The notes beneath the pieces are model-generated. The model saw only the letters and a list, made by a program, of their open reading frames with translations, searched no databases and was not told the DNA's origin. The position numbers and the translations under genes are program-made. A stretch of DNA of 64,000 bases from Archilochus colubris. Its lineage: Eukaryota; Chordata; Aves; Apodiformes; Trochilidae. Shown in pieces: positions 1-14,216 of the stretch; position 1 is the first letter of the stretch, and each line of letters begins with the position of its first letter. Location of the stretch: contig CM041089.1 in NCBI GenBank assembly GCA_023079485.1, positions 12,973,001-13,037,000 of the forward strand, in the 5' to 3' direction.

Positions 1-3000
1 ACATGGCACCTACTTAAGCACCTTGCTGAATTAAAGCTAAGTGTGCAACATGCAGTTGGGGAGCAGTTTTTTTTTTCAAACAAAATGTTTTTTACAATGA
101 GCAAACAGCCTTGAAATGTGTTCCAGCTTAAGGTGATGATTGCAGAGAGTGTAACCTGCTACAGCAAAGGTCAGGGGAATCACTGGGTCAAAGCAGTGTA
201 GTTACACCACTGTGTAAATGTTCACTTGTGCTTTAGTCAGACTTGGAAGCAAATGCTGAGCAATTCTGTATCATCCTAATGCCTACTGTCTATCTCAAGT
301 TTTACCACTCACGTGGATTTGGGGTTTTATTATCTCAGGAAAGCATTTTTAAAAAAAAAAAAAGAGAGCATCTCTTCTTTTAGATTAATGTTAAATACAG
401 CTACTGCTGTTCAGTTCCTGGTGCTTTACAGAGCCAGCCCTAGAAACTCACTGTCTTTTCCTCCTGTGTGCTTGCAGCCCTATTGACATTAATGAGAGGT
501 AAAGGAGGGCAGAGAGAAAACAATCTTTGGACTGACTGACTGATTTTTAAGTGCCAGTGTGTTGCTACATCATCATTAATCCTGAGGGAAAAGCCTGGCA
601 GTTTCACTCAGATGGATTGTTGCAAAGGTACCCACAAGAGCAGCACACGACAAGTTTTTCTCTCTCTCATCTTTTATCCTGGCTTCCCCTCTGCTTTTTC
701 ATTCAGTTCCCTTTCCTCTGAAGATGCTACCTGGCAGGTTAGAAGGAGGCACAGGGATGTTTTCTCAGACCTGTGTTTTCATTTCACTCCATCTTCCTAA
801 TTTCTGAGCTTTCCTGAGAATTACAACCCTATTTATTCAGTGTGGTGAGTTGCTTGTTCACTGATGAGCAATCCTGGGTCACCAAAACTGTTTTTTGGGA
901 GGATAAATTCATATAGGCTTTAGAAGGCTGACAATAAAGTCACTTTCTGCAGTTATAAAATCAAACCCTGAAGGGGGATACTGCATTTCTTCCTTCAGTT
1001 AGAGTTTGACACATGCTTAATTGTAAAGGGGTTTATACCCATCATCAAAATATATATTAAGAACTGTAAAATGGGTCAGATGTTGACTCAGGTAATAAGA
1101 ACACTTGTAATAAATACATGAGCAGTTGTATAGTCTATCCCCACACTTCCTCTGAGATGATAATTTCAGTAATTTTGCCAAAGTACAACTCTTGGGCCTG
1201 ATTTTTTTAAATGCTGAATATCTGCCTCAAAGTCTTTGGGAAATTTCAGACAAATTAATTGCCTTTCCTAGGAGCAAGGGAAAATTAACTTCTGTAAAAA
1301 AAGAAGAAAAGACTTTATAGGAAAGCTCTGTCTCTCCCTCTTCTGAAACAGAAACCTTAATTCTGATAGAACAATTTGGACAAAGGATGTGGTTTTTTTG
1401 CTAATCATGTGAAAAACACAATATTACTTCTGGAAAATGGCAGGATTTACCTTCCCAGTGGCAAATATCCCTGAGCAGTCTTTTAGCCCGTGCTTCTGAG
1501 CAGAAAAAAAAAGAAAATCAGGGCTTTCACTTTGCCTGCTCCTCAGGTCTGGTGTTGGTTCTGTCAGCTGAGTGCAGGGACTTTCCTAGCACTGCCAATT
1601 AATCCTGGCTGAGCCAAGACAACACCAAAAAAGAAATTTCAATGCAAATTCAAATGCAAGCAAAAGAAAGAAAAAAAAAAAAACCAACATCTAAAAACAG
1701 AGTGGGAAACACCTGGAAAAATGTTATGGCAGAGGTGAGGCTGGGAAATGAGATGATGAACTGGAAAGCAACTTCCATGTCCAGAGGAAAAAAAAAAAAG
1801 TGAAAAAAATGATATCTGGTAGAAAATAGAGAAGTGTGCATCCACCCAAAGCCCCCTGGAATGGAAACCACAGTGACCAAGGTTTCTCATCAGTCCCTGA
1901 TGGCAGAAAACAACAGCAAACCAGGAGGTTGGGTGCCTGGCCCTGGGGCTGCTCTGTGGTGTGGATAATAAACTACTGTGGTTTTATTAAGCTGCTTCAG
2001 TCAGGTAGGCAAGAGAAGTTGGTGTGGTTGGCAGGAATCCCCAGTCCACTTTACAAGACATCCCCTAACCCTACAATTATATTTAATGAACATTATCCTA
2101 CGTTCTGTTAAACTTCTGAAAACCTAGTAAGGAACAACACACTTGTGGTTCCCCCCCTAGAAAAGCTTTTTTTGTCTCATGGCACCCAGGATGGCCAGCA
2201 GTCAGGGAATTTTGTCTCAGATCCTGCTTTATCTACTACAAAATTGTAGGTGCAAGTTTGATTCTAGTTTCCCTACCCTATTTAAGGGTAAGCATAGACA
2301 TATCTTGGAAATACAGGTTCTGTGAATGAGATGCCCCAGTCCTTAGCACACCCTCTACAGAAGAAATTTTCCTCATTCCCTTCAGTCTCTTGGGATTACA
2401 CCTGCTGGAATTCTATTCCAAGTGAGGTGGATCACAGACCTGGAAGGTAAGAACGTTCCAATATTCTCATTATCTAAGCTCTTAAGTTGTATTTGTGATC
2501 AAGAGTACTTCCAAAACATGAGACTCTTTGGTAGCTCTTCTTCCAAATCCTATTGTGTTAAACAAGTCACTAAAATAACCCCCTACCCAAAGAGAAAGGT
2601 AGGAAGGTAGGTTCTTCATCTATTGAAGAGCTTTGCTTTTCTACCAAACCAATTTTATTATCTACTCAGAGGCTACAAGAGTTTAGGAAAAGCAGAGAAT
2701 CCCAAATTTAGGCACTTGTAGTGATCCCCTTTGCAAAACAAGGAAGAAAATGTTTTTCACTGGGTGTTTTTAAATAGATGGAAGAAAGGTCTAAAATTCT
2801 GAACTCTGTGACTCTCCAGATCCCAACTGGGATCCAACATCCCACAGGCTGCCTTCCAGAAACTCTTTTATTACAGTATGGAGCACAAAACCTACAGCTC
2901 AGGGGCTTGGAGTAAGGGATGCTACTGCCTTGGGCCAGACAGAGCTGCAGCTCATCTGGGCAAACCCAAGAGTGGGGGATGCACCAAAATTAGGAAAAAA

Positions 3001-5053
3001 ATCCAGCAAACCAAACCCCTTCAGCTAGAGGCTGAGACACAAACCTCCAAAGTTCCACATTTGTATAGTTTTTATCTGGATTTTTGCCCAATAAGAGACC
3101 AGGAATGCAAACCAAGTGAAGCCCAAACTAGGTACAAGCCAAGACAGGGCAGAGATTCTTTAATTCCCAGGGAGAGGAGGGAAAGGAGAGGAGGGAAAGG
3201 TAGAAAAAAGGTATCAAGAATGATACTACAGGATACAAATATTTTAATGTACATTCTACTATAAGTAGATGAAAAGCTTTTTTTCCTCCTTTTTTTTAAT
3301 TTAGAAAAGATCTTTCAAACATAGCAGAAACACTGTTCTGGTGACAAATAGCTATAAAGCAATTATATATATAATATATATTATTGTTTTATAGTCATGG
3401 TCTATGTTGTGAATTAATAGCTGCTTCCCTGGCAATATTTTATGTGCTCTATTGAGACAAGTTGTATCACTCCAGAAACTGAATTAACTTGCCTCTTCCC
3501 TTCCCAGGGAATTCCTCCTGGCAAGTCACTTGCAACACAAGATCAATATAATTGATTTCCTGGGGCTCTTAATTTCCTAGTACAGCTTCGTAATTGGTAC
3601 AGACACTAAATTTGCACCAGAGATGTAGGCAGACACATTACTGCTGAATAAACACCCCACAAATGCAAAGAAAAAGAGGATAAATACAAGAACTGGGTCA
3701 GAATTCCCTGCTATAAATCTGTATATTAAGAGTGCATGTGTGTATATAGAAGAAACTGCTGACACAGCACTGTGGGAAGCACTTCCAGTTGTTGCCAGCA
3801 ATGTCATCAGAAATGGGAAGGATTTTTAGGAGGAGCTTTGTGGTTAACCTGCACTGAACCCCAGCCCATTGTCACCAGGAGAGGATTTTTTGTCACTGCT
3901 TGGGCAGCATCTCACCCACTCAGTGACCTGGACTTGACAGCTATTAAAAAATAGATAAGCAAGAGCTTTGCTGAAGCAGAGAACAAAAAATAATGGGTAT
4001 TCCTTAAAAATCAAAATAAAGCAGGCACCAGTCAGTATCAGGAAAAATACAAACCCCCCTTCCCCTTTTTTTTTTTGGTCTTTTTGTTTAAAGATAAATA
4101 TTGGAAATCCTTTGTAGCAAAGGCACCTTTAGAAAACCAGGAATTGAAAGAAAAAGAGCACACGAAATGCTTCCTCCTGGAAACATTCCAACACCTTATC
4201 CATGGATAATCCTGCAAAAATCCATCTCAGAACAGACCAGTTTGGAACATGAGCAAAAAGCAAGAGATTGTCACCACCTTGCAAAGCCACCTGGCAGCAG
4301 CCTTGGCTTCACCCCACCTACTCTAAAGAAGTTGTCTTGAGGACAAAATATTTTTCTACTGCCTGGAACAGGGTTCTCCAGCTCTGGTTCCACGTGTCTA
4401 AAATTAATTCAGGTCTCATGGTTTTACCAAACCTAGCAAATGCTCTGGATATCCTGGGGCTTTCAGGAGTTTGCCAAATAAGCAATCATTAACTTGAGGA
4501 GGTTTTGTTAGTAGCAACCAATAGTGGAAGAGAGATGTGGTGCTCAGGACCAGTGAAATAGCAAGATTTCTATGATTTTAAAGATAAATAATGGAAATGG
4601 CAAAATTTGGACAAGTGTGCCAGCCAAGTGAACTCCTTGATATTAGAGGATTAGCTTAGACATGTTGAGACAAGTTGCAGACTTCTCCAAACCATGGCCA
4701 AAATCAGATTCTTAGCATTGATTTTTTTTTTTTTTTTTTGATGGAATTCAATGGAATTTATTCTGTAAATTACTAATTAAATAGCATGCAGCTTTAAACT
4801 TACTGAAATGCTACAATATACCAATGGACAAACAAGCAACTAAAATAGGAGCTGTATTTCCTCACTAGCCAGGAAAATGAGATTACAAAACCCCAAAGCT
4901 TCACTCCTGCATCTCTCAGAGCACAACTACCAATTGTTACTTGAATGCAATGTTCCTAAGAGCATTTTTCTTTTCTTCATGGCTTTTATTCTGCCTAACA
5001 CTTGGGAAACATGTCAGAGTGATTCAGAACTGCAGAAATTGGTGATTCTCTCT

Positions 5054-5545
5054 CATGAGATCCCACCTGGAGTTCTGTGTCCAGTTCTGGAGCTCCCAAC
5101 ATATGAAGGACATGGAGCTATTGGAGTGAGTCCAGAGGGCCCCAAAAATGATCAGAGGGTTGGAACATCTCTCCTATGATGACAGGATGAGAGAGTTGGG
5201 GTGTTTTTATCCCAGAGAAGAGAAGGCTCCAGGGATACCTCATAACAGCCTTCCAATACCTGAAGGGGATGCAGGAAAGCTGGGGAGGGACTCATTTCTC
5301 ACAAAGTGTTGTGAGAGGATGAGGAATAATGGCTTTAAACTGAAATAGGGTAGATTTAGATTAGGTATTAGGAAGAAATCTTGTCTGTAAGGGTTGGTAG
5401 ATGCCCCAACCCTGGAAAAACTGAAGGTCAGGTTGGATGGGGCTCAGAGCAGCCTTCCCAGGTGATGATGTCCTTGCTTATTGCATCAGGATTGGACTGG
5501 GTGATCTTAAAAGGTTCCTTGCAACTCCAAACATTCTTTGATTTG
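5054..5545 (+). mobile_element. Old, degenerate CR1 LINE 3' fragment
   Basis: The order of conserved CR1 blocks is visible though mutated: a GAGATCCCACCTGGAGTTCTGTGTCC-like block split by changes at the left end, then TGATCAGAGGGTTGGAACAT, CCAGAGAAGAGAAGGCTCCA, GGTCAGGTTGGATGGGGCTC, and a 3' end with GGACTGGGTGATCTTAAAAG. The terminal 8-bp repeats have decayed to about one unit. Many substitutions and indels break the frame, so this is an old insertion compared with the young copies elsewhere. Orientation is antisense to KCNQ1. Confidence 0.9.
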
Positions 5546-7700
5546 CAGGAAATTTATCCCTGCTTACTATTTTCTGAAGTTTTGTTTTATTCAAGGGTGG
5601 GTATTTCATCCCCTCTGAGTTTTGGGTAATTTTGCTTGCTCAGCACTGTCCTGAAACAAAGAACTGCAGGGATCTTAAAGACCCCAAAGTGATTTCATTG
5701 GTGAAAGAAGCATTCACCCTGCAGCCTTCAAGTACCTTGCCTGGTTACCTTCTGACCAAGTACAGATCTCTCTTTATACAGGAAACTTGAGAATCCATGG
5801 CACTGTTCCAGAGGCCAAACAAAAAGAGGTTGTAAACTTTAACCAATCTGCCTCCCTTCAACTAGCTACAGAGACTCATTTTCTGACATCAAATCCCCTG
5901 GTCTGGAAACAGAACACACTTTTGGAAGGGTTTTAGGTCTGCAGACTACCATGAGCCAAACCTAAGATAACCTCTTCTTCCTGCTTCTGGTAAACAAGGG
6001 GAACATCAGAAAGTCTTTTCCAGACAAATCTGGAAGGATCAAGATGAGGGAACAGATAAATCTGAGGTGAAAAGGAAGATGAGAAAACAAGTATGCAATG
6101 TATGGGGGGGAAAAACCCTCCTAAGAGTGGAGAAAAAAAACCAGAACTATGGAAAATATGGAAGCTTTTGATCACAGCAATCCCTTTTAATGTTGTGTTT
6201 TAGAGTAGTTGATTATCAATTCATAGGAAATGGGTAGGGATGAGCAAATGAGGCACACACCAAAAGTTCTCACTTGTAATGCTCTAATTCTCCAGTGATG
6301 GATCTCTAGCAAAAAGACATAAATACAAACTCTTTAGCCAACTACCTCTCACATGATTTTTGTTTTAATTTTTTCTTTTAAATTCATGCTTGGGCAGTTT
6401 CCTGTTCCCACACAGGAAGAGCAAAGCACATCAGCTGGAGAAACTTCCTCAGCCTCATCCCCAGTAGCACAGGTAACATTTACCAATATCAGAGAATAGA
6501 AAACAGGACCAGAAAGGTCCCTCTTAATTTCCAGGTGAAGTTGGGGCTCCTGTCAAATGCCTTCCCTGCACTTGAAGGGAGCCTCACACCACTGTCCAGG
6601 CTTATCCGTTTCATGCTGTTATCATAAAGTTAAGTACATTGTTACCCCAAATTACAGATTGTTTGGGAACCTTGTGGAACTCCACTTTTTCTGGTTTTAT
6701 AGAGATGAGCAAGAGTGGGTTTAGCTCTTCTGATGCTCAGGTTCTCAGTGTGAACAGAGCTGTTTCTCCAGCCCTGTGCAGCTAACACATGATGTTCCTC
6801 TTCAGAGAAGAGGGAAAGGCTCATTTTTAAAAAAATTTTAAAAAGCACCCACAGTGTCTGCCAATCACCTCTGAAAACCAGTTTATTAGGAGAGGAAACA
6901 AGAAGCCACAAAACTAGATCCTCCTATCTTGACTTTTGTTAGCAGCATGAGTGACAGAAATTGACACTGAAGAACTTGTGTCCGCTGGACAGGATTTCCA
7001 CAAAGCACATGCATGTTTTTTCAGTTTTTTCATGGATGGTTATCACTTATTTCGAGCTGCCCTGGGTAACCCAGTCACTGGAAACCTCCTGGCAGAGGGC
7101 CAAAACTCTGAGTGAAAACCAGAAACCCCTCCTGCCAAAAAGCCTCAAAACAACTCCCCCAATCCTCCTGTTTATTTTTCATTTTTCTCCTCATGTAATT
7201 TCCTTTGTTCTTAAACACCTAGAGCTGTTCAAGGAATACTATCAATTTAAAAGCAAAGCATGTGGGTTGGTTTTTTTGTTGTTGTGTTTTTCTTTAAAAA
7301 CAAATTCTTACACATCCAGTGGAGCTTTTTGATTCTATGCCCAGATAACTACGCTGCGAAACACAAGACAAAATTATAGGTACATAATGTGCCAAGAAAA
7401 TAAACCTAATGTGGCTTGCCCAGGCTTTTTTGAAAGCAAGCATGCATACTGGGGCACTATTATGATTTAAAATAGCTGAGCCTCCAAAGTCATAACACTC
7501 CTGGAGCCCAGAACAAGGTGCCTGCAGATGCCTGTAGCAGCAAGCCAAGAGATTTGCTTCAGGACTCTGATGAAAGCCCAACTTTGATTCCTGTTCAATG
7601 TGTGTATCTCCCAGCTTCATTTCAGTACAAAACAAACCTATGTTGAAATGAAAGCAAGCTTAGGAGGAGGGTAGAAATAACCTTTTCCAATGATCCTCAT

Positions 7701-8311
7701 TCATAGAATCATAGAATCATAGAATTGGCTGGGTTGGAAGGGACCTCAGAGATCATCAAGTCCAACCCTTGATCCACTCCCGCTGCAGTTCCCAGCCCAT
7801 GGCACTCAGTGCCACATCCAGGCTCTTTGGAAAGATCTCCAGACACGGAGAATCCACTACTTCCCTGGGCAGCCCATTCCAATGCCTGATCACCCTCTCC
7901 AGAAAGAAATTCTTTCTCATCTCCAACCTAAACCTCCCCTGGCACAACTTGAGACCCTGCCCTCTTGTCTTGCTGAGAGTTGCCTGGGAAAAGAGCCCAA
8001 CCCCCCCTGGCTCCAACCTCCTTTCAGGGAGTTGGAGAGAGTGATGAGGTCTCCCCTGAGCCTCCTCTTCTCCAGCCTCAACACCCCCAGCTCCCTCAGC
8101 CCTTCCTCACAGGAATTCTGCTGGATCCCTTCACAGCCTCCTTGCTCTTCTCTGGACCTGCTCCAGCACCTCAATCTCCTTCCTGAGCTGAGGGGCCCAG
8201 AACTGGACACAGGACTCAAGCTGTGGCCTCACCAGGGCTGAGCACAGGGGCAGAATCCCTTCCCTGGACCTGCTGGCCACGCTGTTCCTGAGCCAGCCCA
8301 GGATGCCATTG
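7701..8311 (-). mobile_element. CR1 LINE, young group 1, 5' truncated
   Basis: It begins at the left with three copies of the terminal repeat (seen as TCATAGAA on the plus strand) followed by TTGGCTGGGTTGGAAGGGAC, the reverse complement of the CR1 3' end. The tail carries a GGGAACTGCAGCGGGAGTGG-type block shared with the copies at 21531 and 42826. It stops abruptly after GGATGCCATTG where related copies continue, marking the 5' truncation. The remaining minus-strand frame encodes the last part of the reverse-transcriptase ORF, including [19 protein letters not shown], and ends early at RARRL plus stop. It lies in KCNQ1 intron 15, sense to the gene. Confidence 0.96.
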
Positions 8312-11300
8312 TTTACTATGGAGTGCAAACTTCACTGCTTCAGTGGAGAGGGGGATTTTCTATGGTGAGGCAGAAGAAAATGGGGCTTGCCATTGTAAAA
8401 GGACTTCTGCTTCTTTTGGGTTTAAAACAGGGGCCAGAATAGCTTCCAGTTCTCTGAGCTCAAGCCTTGCTAGGAGTAAACAGGAGTCTGGATGTACATG
8501 GACACACACTGTCCTACAGAGACAGCCTTCTACCTTGCTTCCAGTCTTACCTTCTATGCATCACTGATAACCAGGACAACACCCAAGGAGTTTCTGGATG
8601 TGCTCTGACACTTTAACAGATTTTTTTTATTTTTTTTTTTAAGTTGTAAAGGAATTTTTATATGTTGGCACTGGTGGTGTTTTGTTGTTTCTTTTTTTTA
8701 AGAGTTCCCTCCAGCTACTCTTGGCTAGAAGCAACACTCAAGCTCCTGCAAGTTCACCCATGTCACAGGATTCAATACTGGCACTAGGAGGGGACAAGTT
8801 CTGGCCCCAGCTCCCTCAGCCTCCTGTGAGGAAGAACTATTCAGCTCAGAGGAGGATAGAGGAATGATAGAGGAAGAAGAGAAAATCCTTATTCCAGGAG
8901 TTACTGCCCAATAATTATCCACGGAGCTTAGCTAATACAATTTCATCCTTAATTAAGCCTCTAATTAAACCATTCTCTGATCTTACCTTCACACCACCTT
9001 CATTTTATGTTAGGTTTTTTAGATAATTTCAAAAAGAGAGCTGGCTGGCTGTGGAACTGATGTGTACCATATTCTTTCAAGGGTTTCCTGGATGCTGGAA
9101 TAATTGTATTACATTGTAATGTTTCTGAACCACAGAGAGGCCATAAATCCAGAAGACTTAAGCTCCCTGAGTGCATCTCTGTGCCCCCAAAGACAGAACA
9201 ATTTTTTTTTCTCTTTTTTCCTGCTGTACTCATCAGTTTAACAACTATTTCAATTATTAATTAGCACAAATTCCTGTCAGGAAGGGTGTGGGGTGGGTAG
9301 AGATGGGGAACTTGAGAGTGGAAAAATTAAGGCCAGTTGTTTTTAGGGCACAGTTTCAAATATAATTCACACTCCTGCTTATCTCAAGCTAAAAAGCCAT
9401 GCATCTGGATGCTGCTAGGTTAGATGGAAGAGCTTGGGGTTTGTGCTAGAGCAGAAACTGTTGCTCCTTTGCACTGGTGAACAGGCACTGGATTCCTCCC
9501 CAGTCACTTCCACTACCAGCATCTCTGTGGGACTGGTTATTTGACCTCAATACTTGGCCCAAACTCCCTAATGCAACAGGAAGGAAGCACAGAGCTAGAG
9601 GATCTGTGATTGTGGCTCAGCTTGTTTCTTTCTGAGAAGTGATGAAAATTCTCCTTGCCCATTTTCCTTCTAAGATGACATCCTGCCAAAATAATCTGAA
9701 TGAAACTCTCCAGAAACTTGGGAAGTGGCAGAATAAAAGCTTCCTTAATACCCTGATGGCTTGCATGCAGTCACAGACACTGGTGGCACAGCTATTAAAT
9801 TTCCATAAAACCTCAGCTATGATAAAGCAAGGACCCCAAGCTGACATTTGGAAATGTATTTTACTCTTGGGCTTTTTGTTCTGACTGCCTCATTTGGCAG
9901 GATTATCACACATGCTAATCAAGCCAAGTCAGATGTCTTTGGTGCCAACACTGACTGGAGTGGCACCAGTAATAAGTCACAGTTCCAGCTACCTTGGGAC
10001 AGGACCATGACAATTAGAGCCACAGAACCATTAAAGAATCTCCACAGAGCTGAAGCAAAGAGGAGGAAAAAGTCACCCACGACTGGTGGCTCCATCAGGA
10101 AATCATAAAAGAGGAAAAGGACAGCTCAGGCAAAGAGCCAACCCACACTTGGACTGGAGGACATGTACGAACCCAGGCTTCCATGTAGATGTAAACTTTT
10201 ATTGTGAGCATATTTTTATAGTGATAATTTTAGGATATTTATAAGGTTGTGGACATTTTCAGCTTGGAAACAATGTATTTTCTACAACAATGTTTTTCTA
10301 CAACTGGATGTAGGGCAGTGTTTAATAGGTCCATTGTCTGACAAAGCCTTTAGTGATGTTAATCACATCAGCCTCCTTGATATATTAAGGCTATTAGGAC
10401 TTAACTAAAGAAAGATGCACATGTTACTAAGGGAATCACCTTCTATCTTTCTAATGGAAACCAAGTGTTGATTTAAGTGGAGTCATCTGTTTGAAAAAGA
10501 GAAAGAAACTGAAATAAACCCAAGATTAACAGATGTTGGAGAAGGGTCAGTGGTGGGCAATGCTGGATCCAAGGCTTTTAAAGTAGAAACTTAGATGAAT
10601 ATTTGAACTCACTTGGATATTTTTCTCTGCTTGACTGTGCAAATATAGCACCAATAGCACATCCTTAGCTTTAAATATTGAATGTATAATTATTTATATG
10701 TAGGACACTTTCTGTGTCATGTAAGCATGTTCAGTCCTCTCCTGGGTTACAAAATTATGTTAGTAGATTAATTTCTACATGATATAAAATCTCCTGTCTA
10801 AAATAGTCTCAGCACATTTAGATTGGCTGGGTTGGTGTGGTTTCTGTGTTTATATATCCTGGTCTTAAGCACTGCTTGGGTTTAGTACTAATGGGCTATG
10901 ATTATGTGGAACAGGGCACTGGCCAATATAACCACCCAAAACTAGAGGGGCTTTTAAACACAATAACAGACAGGAGTGTTGATTTGTGGTTAAATCCCAG
11001 ACATGGCTTAAGGTCAGCTCCTGGCTGTGCCACAGAGGCCACTGTGACACCTTGGGACATCCTACACCTTAGCTGCATAAAAAAAGGGAAACAGTGCTTT
11101 CTTTTTTCTTTCCTTTCTCCACTTTATGTGTTGAGTATGTCAGAGCAGAACCTCTTGGGCTATGACAAACATCACAGAGCTACACCAAGGAAAGTTCATC
11201 TTAAAGGATGGAGGTCATGAGGCTCATGGGTCCATGGCGAGTGCTGGAGGTGGCCAGGTGAAGAACCAGTCAGCTGGGAATAGAAGGAGAACCTGTGACA

Positions 11301-14180
11301 TGGATCCACAGCCCTGCACTATCTGCTGAAACAGTGGGACCCTTGTAAGATGTGCCAACAGTTGTCATGATCATATTTTTTCAGGATTTTTTTTAATAGA
11401 AGCAATGCAAATCTTGGTTTTCTTATTGAAAGGTGAATAATGTTTGGGTTTTTTCACAACCCCAGTGAGTATGATTCAGAAACAGAGAAGGAATTAAGGA
11501 AACCATTTGCCACCTTGGTTTCCTGAGCTCTAGGAGGGGTAGGTATACCTGGAACCAGGTGTTCATATTCTAATTTTTATCAACTGCCTATTTTCCCTCC
11601 TCTGGCTCCCATAGCCCTAAGTAGGAATCAGACAGCAAAGACTCCTCCTATTTATCTTCCTGCAATCCAAGCAGCACAGTAGCATTTCTGTTGTGCAATT
11701 TTTATTTGGAGGGGGGTGGGGAAGAGCAGATAGTGTGGCAGAAGATATGGAATTTGCATCTTCTAAGAAAGGGAATGTATTTTTCTTAACTCTGAATCTT
11801 TTCTAAGGGCTGAATAGTTTCCAGACTGAAAAGACTGCACCCTACAGGAGCTCTTTCAAATTCAGGCAATCCTCCCTGATACTCAACCACAAATGAAATT
11901 CAAATACCTTAATTCCAGTGTGATCACCCTAAAACCAGACCTTTGAGGAGGAACAATCTCAACTTTGACACAGATAACTTCAGCAAAGATTTGTCTCACC
12001 CTAAGCTATCAAAAGCAATATCTGCATTACTGTTTCTGTAACACACACACAAAAATGAGAGAAAACGTTCTCATGGTAATTTCTTTTCCTTTGACCTCTA
12101 AGAAAGACAAGACTTCTGTGTAACATGCTGTGCACATGTGTTCTGCACTGAAATCCTTCTTATCTGAGCCACCCCACAGGAGATTTAGCCCATACAGTTG
12201 TTTCACATCCTCTCTCCACATTTTCACCATGTATTTCCATCCCACCTCAGATGCAAACAGTCCAAGCACAAGAATGATGGAAGCTACGTTTCAGCTCTTG
12301 CTGAGATTTCTCTCTGAATGCCAGACAAAACAGACTTTCTGAGCTTTAATAGAAGAGGAGTCATTCCAATTTCAAGACTTTACACCCACTTGCATCCTGA
12401 CTCAAATATTAACACAAACAGCTGATTCCAAAACCAGCAATTAATCTGCAGAGTGTTAAAAAAGATGATCACCTGGTCATGAGTTATTTCAGTCCTCTGT
12501 TTACTCCCTCCCCAGATTAACAGATTGAATAGGATATATTGCATATTACCTAAAATTCCTCAGGGATTTCTGTGCCTAAGAAGCAAGGAGACAGCTATGC
12601 AAGACCACAAACAGGCATCCTTGCCAGAGTTAAGAATTCAAAAGTCATTATCAGATCCCAAACAGGGATGACAGAGGTAAATGAGATCAATTTTATGTAC
12701 ATATATATACATCTAAACATAAAACCCACTTTGTATTTATAAAGGTTATATACTCTGCCTCCAGCTTCATGCTTCCCAACTACTGCATGCAGTGAGAACT
12801 ACTAGAAATTTGGGGTAAAATCTATAGCAACTCACCTAACCAGAAAATATTCTCTTCAGGGTTATTTCCCTTTTGCCCTTTTTGCTTTTTCATGAAAGAT
12901 GGAGAAGAGCATCACAGGTGACTGAATGACCAGATCTTACTTACTCTTTGCTTCCGGATACAAACACAGCAACTGTGTGAGAGCTCCAACTACCTCCCAG
13001 CCACTCTTCCTTACAATAAAGATAATATTTTGGCTTCTTAACTTTATTTTACAGCATTGAGGAAGGATTTGCATTCAATTCCTGCAGGGAAGCTAATGAG
13101 CTGCAGTATTATCTATTGAATGATAGATTTCAAGCTTCTCTGCCTTGAAGGTACAAGGTTTGTAGCAGTCTTAAAAAAATGTAAGAAATTACACATACAT
13201 AAAATGATGCTTTTCCTTTTTATTATTTTTTTTTTAATCCAATTTATCACTGACTACTGTTTAAAGTACTTGTTAAACTGGAGTTTATACAGACATCCTG
13301 ATTAACAATCCTCAAGTGAGCCCTTGCCCATGACTTTGCCTCATCCCTCTCCCAGTTTCTTTCTATTCTGGCTACCAAAGCTTCTGACAGCAGTGAATCT
13401 TACAAGTAATTATTTTTTGTTTTCATTTTTACCATCTATGCCTGACAATCTTATTTTGCTGGAGCTGGAGAGCTGGGAAACTTGGGATACTGGAAATGGA
13501 AATCTGCAGTTTTTATTTATCCCCTGTAATATTACCAGATTGGTGAGAGAAAAGCTATTAAAAGCCTAATAACCAAGATTAATGAAGGATGTCAATTTAT
13601 AGAAAATGAGCATCCTCCATCACAAAGCTCAGCACCAAAATTGCTTCCTTATGCTTGGATTTCAGCATCTGGAAAAAGACTCAGGATTAAATAAACAGGG
13701 ATGCTTCATCTTCCATATGCCTCTTAAAATTCCTCCTCATCCCCCAGCTTATTACTGCTGCATTATTGCTAGCACTGCAAACAAGATGATTAACTACTTG
13801 GCAGTGATTCTTTTGATTTTTATGGATTTTGCATAGCCTTTTTTTCCATCCAAGCCCTCAGTTTTTAGTTCTGTTTCGAGGGATCAGGAAGGGAAATCCT
13901 CACACACCTATTGCAGAAGCTGCCAATATTCCCAGAGCATCTTCAGCCTGCAAAGTGCTGAATATTTCCATGTCAGACCCTTTGCTGACTCTTCCAACTG
14001 ATGCCTTTTGGTTCTAACTGTGGTTTCCAGCACTGACCAGAAAGTCAGACTGTTGTTGCGACTTTTACCATCAATTTTCCAGCATCATTATTTGATTAAA
14101 AATAAAGCCAAACCATCCCTGTCCATTGCATACTGATATGCAAGAAGGCCAACACCAGTCAAAGCCTTTATAGGAGTTGC

Positions 14181-14216
14181 TATATAATATATAATATATA
14201 TATTATATATTATATA
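14181..14216. repeat. Perfect 36-bp AT-only palindrome
   Basis: Each base pairs with its mirror position over the full 36 bases, which consist only of A and T. It could extrude as a cruciform or simply be an AT microsatellite with internal AA/TT punctuation. It is intronic and no function is shown. Confidence 0.95.

Noticed and set aside
7882..8241. Proline/serine-rich frames opposite CR1 copies (also 21658-22017, 34393-34692, 43204-43560, 60967-61230)
   Set aside because: They are antisense shadows of CR1 coding sequence; the same peptides recur wherever CR1 does.
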